In this document: positions 57,340 to 64,000 of the stretch, in pieces
Layout of the letters: each line of letters starts with the position of its first letter
Numbering within the stretch: the first letter of the stretch is position 1
Assembly (NCBI RefSeq): GCF_025515205.1
Contig: NZ_JAOPFX010000003.1
Coordinates: 347,945 to 411,944, forward strand
Reading direction: 5' to 3'
DNA: 64,000 nt
Source: Microbacterium fluvii
Lineage (GTDB): Bacteria > Actinomycetota > Actinomycetes > Actinomycetales > Microbacteriaceae
Notes under the pieces: model-generated
The model's database searches: none
Seen by the model: the letters and a program-made list of their open reading frames with translations, nothing else
What the model was told of the DNA's origin: nothing
Program-made: the position numbers and the translations under genes

Positions 57340-58602
57340 TCACCGCCACACCGGTTCGTCGCGGCCCCACGGGCGCGGCGGCGGATAAGCGCTCGGCGCC
57401 CCCGCGTAGGCGATCGCCGGCCCGCTCGTGGTGATCTCGTGGCCGTCGACGACGAAGTGCTGCGTGCGCCCCGACGGGTCGATCGAGCCGTCGGGGCGCG
57501 GCTCCGGAGTGCGGGGCATGCCCAGCAGCTCGGCGGCGACGCGGCGCAGCGACGTGCGCGCCAGCCACGAGCCCCCTTCTGCCGATCTGCGCTCCAGCAG
57601 CGTGATCGCGGCGGCGGCCATCAGGTAGCCGGTGCTGTGGTCGAGCGCCTGGGCGGGAAGGGCGCCGGGCTGGCCGGCCGACCCCTCGATGAATGCGATG
57701 CCGCACTCCGCCTGCACGAGGCTGTCGAATCCGCGGCGTGCGGGGTCGGGCCACGCGGAGTGCTGCAGCACGACGATGCCCGGCCGGCGCGCCGCCAGCG
57801 CTTCGGGCGTCAGGCCGAGGCGCGCGAGGGCCGCCGGCCGATAGCCGAGCGCGATGACGTCGGCGTCGGCGAGCAGCTCGTCGAATGCGCGTCGATCGGC
57901 GGGAGCGGCCAGATCCAGCAGTGCGGAGCGCTTGCCGTGTCCGGTGTCGAGGTGCTGCCATTCGATCTCGGGCAGGCGCGGCGGGTCGATGCGCAGCACG
58001 TCGGCACCGAGCAGTGCGAGCACCCGAGTGCCGACGGGCCCCGCGATCACCCGCGTCAGGTCGAGCACCCGCACGCCCTGAAGCGGCTGCCGAGCATCGC
58101 CGGCGCCAGGGAGGGCGACGGGGGAGCCGGCGCCGAGCCGATGCACCTCGACCAGGGCCTGCGAGCGGAGCGTGCGGTCGAGGCGCGGCTGCTCGCCGCC
58201 GACGACGACGCACAGTCCGCCCGCGGACTGGATGCGTGCCGAGATGGCGGCAGCATCCGTCGAGGCGAATGCGAGCGCGGCAGCCTCGCAGTCCGCGTCG
58301 GCCGCGAGCCCGAGCTGCGCCCGCAGCACGGCGGCGTGATGCGGGTAGTTGCCGTGCGTCCGCACCCAGCCGTCACGGGTGCGGAAGAAGCCGGAGAGCG
58401 GAGCGAAGGCGTTGGGCCGCAGCCCGTCGATGCGGAACCAGCGTTCGCTCGAGTACGCGACGGCGATCCGCTGCGGGTCGGGCTCGCCCTCGGCGACACC
58501 CGCCACACGCGCGGCTGCGCGCGAGGCGGCGGCCACGCTGAGGGCGGCGAGCCCTGCGACCGAGGTGCGGGCCGGCAGGGGCACGTCGGAGGGAGGCGGC
58601 AT
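57340..58602 (-). CDS. CaiB/BaiF-type (family III) CoA-transferase
   Basis: A 420-residue protein. The standard N-terminal motif of the family, PLQGVRVLDLTRVIAGPVGT then LLGADVLRIDPP, only begins near residue 172. The likely catalytic Asp is in RRGFDSLVQAECGI. The first 165 residues contain YSSERWFRIDGLRPNAFAPL and FFRTRDGWVRTHGNYPHH, which resemble the C-terminal half of such enzymes, so the order looks rearranged relative to a single CaiB protein. The acyl substrate is unknown. The ATG at 58602 is 6 nt after a minus-strand TAGCGT. Confidence 0.85.
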   Translation of the reverse strand: MPPPSDVPLPARTSVAGLAALSVAAASRAAARVAGVAEGEPDPQRIAVAYSSERWFRIDGLRPNAFAPLSGFFRTRDGWVRTHGNYPHHAAVLRAQLGLAADADCEAAALAFASTDAAAISARIQSAGGLCVVVGGEQPRLDRTLRSQALVEVHRLGAGSPVALPGAGDARQPLQGVRVLDLTRVIAGPVGTRVLALLGADVLRIDPPRLPEIEWQHLDTGHGKRSALLDLAAPADRRAFDELLADADVIALGYRPAALARLGLTPEALAARRPGIVVLQHSAWPDPARRGFDSLVQAECGIAFIEGSAGQPGALPAQALDHSTGYLMAAAAITLLERRSAEGGSWLARTSLRRVAAELLGMPRTPEPRPDGSIDPSGRTQHFVVDGHEITTSGPAIAYAGAPSAYPPPRPWGRDEPVWR

Positions 58603-58614
58603 GCGCCGACGCTA
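58602..58614 (-). promoter_or_regulatory. -10 element of the CoA-transferase gene (leaderless)
   Basis: TAGCGT (minus strand 58614-58609), 6 nt, ATG at 58602. Confidence 0.5.
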
Positions 58615-58707
58615 CGCGCACGCCGCGGCGGCGAGAAGACCCTCGGCCGACCGCCGGCACCGAAATCCGCGCTGACCTGCCCGACACGCCCGGCGGCACC
58701 GCTCGAT

Positions 58708-58736
58708 TTGCCCGACCCCCGGATCTCACGTAGATT
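58708..58736 (+). promoter_or_regulatory. rRNA promoter candidate, distal
   Basis: TTGCCC (58708-58713), 17-nt spacer, TAGATT (58731-58736). Confidence 0.5.
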
Positions 58737-58827
58737 CTTTCTTGTTCGCCCCACAGGGAAGAGCGAAGAGCCGGAAGGCCCCGCCCCCTCAAGTGGAGAA
58801 CCACCCCCCCATCAGACATCCTCGTGA

Positions 58828-58856
58828 TTGAGGTGTCGGGCCGAGAGGTCTAGGAT
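58828..58856 (+). promoter_or_regulatory. rRNA promoter candidate, middle
   Basis: TTGAGG (58828-58833), 17-nt spacer, TAGGAT (58851-58856). Confidence 0.65.
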
Positions 58857-58892
58857 GGAGGTTCCACTCCTCGAGAAGCTGTCGAAGACGAT

Positions 58893-58920
58893 TTGACAGC
58901 CATCGCAGGAGGGATAAGAT
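58893..58920 (+). promoter_or_regulatory. rRNA promoter, proximal and strongest
   Basis: A consensus -35 TTGACA (58893-58898), a 16-nt spacer and -10 TAAGAT (58915-58920), about 280 nt before mature 16S. Confidence 0.8.
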
Positions 58921-59199
58921 AGAGAAGTTGTCCAGCCGGGCGCCCGAGAGGGTCGCCGAGCGGATGACGGATCTTCATCGTTGCCCCGGTGGGCCTGGTC
59001 GTGTGGCTGGGTTGCGGGAGCATCCGATCCTTGAGAACTCAACAGCGTGCACTTGTCAAATGCCAAATAACCTCGCGGTCAGCTTTGCTGGCCGGTGAGA
59101 TTCTTTTGAGATTAAACGAGATGTCAGCAATGACATCCGATCGTCAGATCAAGCTCGCTGCTTCAAGCCTTTTTCCGGTTTGATCGCAGCAAATTTTCT
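58921..59199 (+). other. rRNA operon leader
   Basis: Non-coding, relatively A+T-rich leader of pre-rRNA. TTGAGAACTCAACAG near 59030-59044 recurs in similar form (TTGAGAACTACACAG) in the 16S-23S spacer near 61006, as expected for shared antitermination or processing signals. No protein gene was seen. Confidence 0.7.

Positions 59200-64000
<4,801 letters not shown>

Overview
The window is a high-GC chromosomal segment from an actinobacterium of the family Microbacteriaceae, most likely Microbacterium. The 16S rRNA sequence at the right end, the cinA-clgR-DUF3046-recA-recX order, the bifunctional PriA in the his cluster, the class E (LAxTG) sorting signal and the many leaderless start codons all agree with this. 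Nearly all of it is conserved housekeeping DNA. No phage, insertion sequence, CRISPR array or tRNA gene was seen.

Layout. 1-2774: end of cinA, clgR, a DUF3046 gene, recA (with a LexA box) and recX. 2873-9115 (minus): a five-gene export locus with two HlyD-type adaptors, a MacB-type ATPase and permease, and a lipoprotein; its three secreted parts share Gly/Pro-rich repeats. 9292-13157: miaB, miaA, a YpeA-like acetyltransferase and dapF. 13235-17515: an RsmC-like methyltransferase, hflX and an S9 peptidase. 17711-20982: metF-metE. 20979-23832: a membrane protein, lexA and a divergent LysM protein of the YneA/ChiZ type. 23856-27806: hisC-hisB-hisH-priA-sseB. 27901-30675: a DUF1844 gene, infC-rpmI-rplT and a SpoU-type rRNA methyltransferase. 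30759-34185: gluABCD glutamate uptake. 34237-37787: pheST. 37861-40625: a small membrane protein and a two-gene ABC exporter. 40681-48847: argCJBDF, a DUF418-type membrane protein and argH. 48878-58602: a lactate permease, a SatD-family protein, a membrane protein, a thioester adhesin, tyrS, a DUF4184 gene and a CoA-transferase. 58708-64000: rRNA promoters, 16S, a spacer without tRNA, and most of 23S.

Regulation visible in the DNA. The arginine operon is preceded by a 22-codon, apparently leaderless ORF whose last ten codons include six Arg codons, followed by competing RNA helices; this looks like ribosome-mediated attenuation and is the most interesting finding. Leaders with competing hairpins also precede metF and hflX. 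LexA boxes mark recA and the lexA/LysM intergenic region. About fifteen genes have a TANNNT hexamer 6-8 nt before the start codon, so leaderless mRNAs are common.

Repeats. A roughly 60-70 bp palindromic repeat sits in three gene-end gaps, each between convergent genes (13.2, 15.5 and 27.8 kb). A 30-bp repeat is embedded in frame in the 5' end of miaA. Two identical 14-bp palindromes 32 bp apart lie upstream of argH. All functional calls rest on reading translated sequence and motifs, with no database search.
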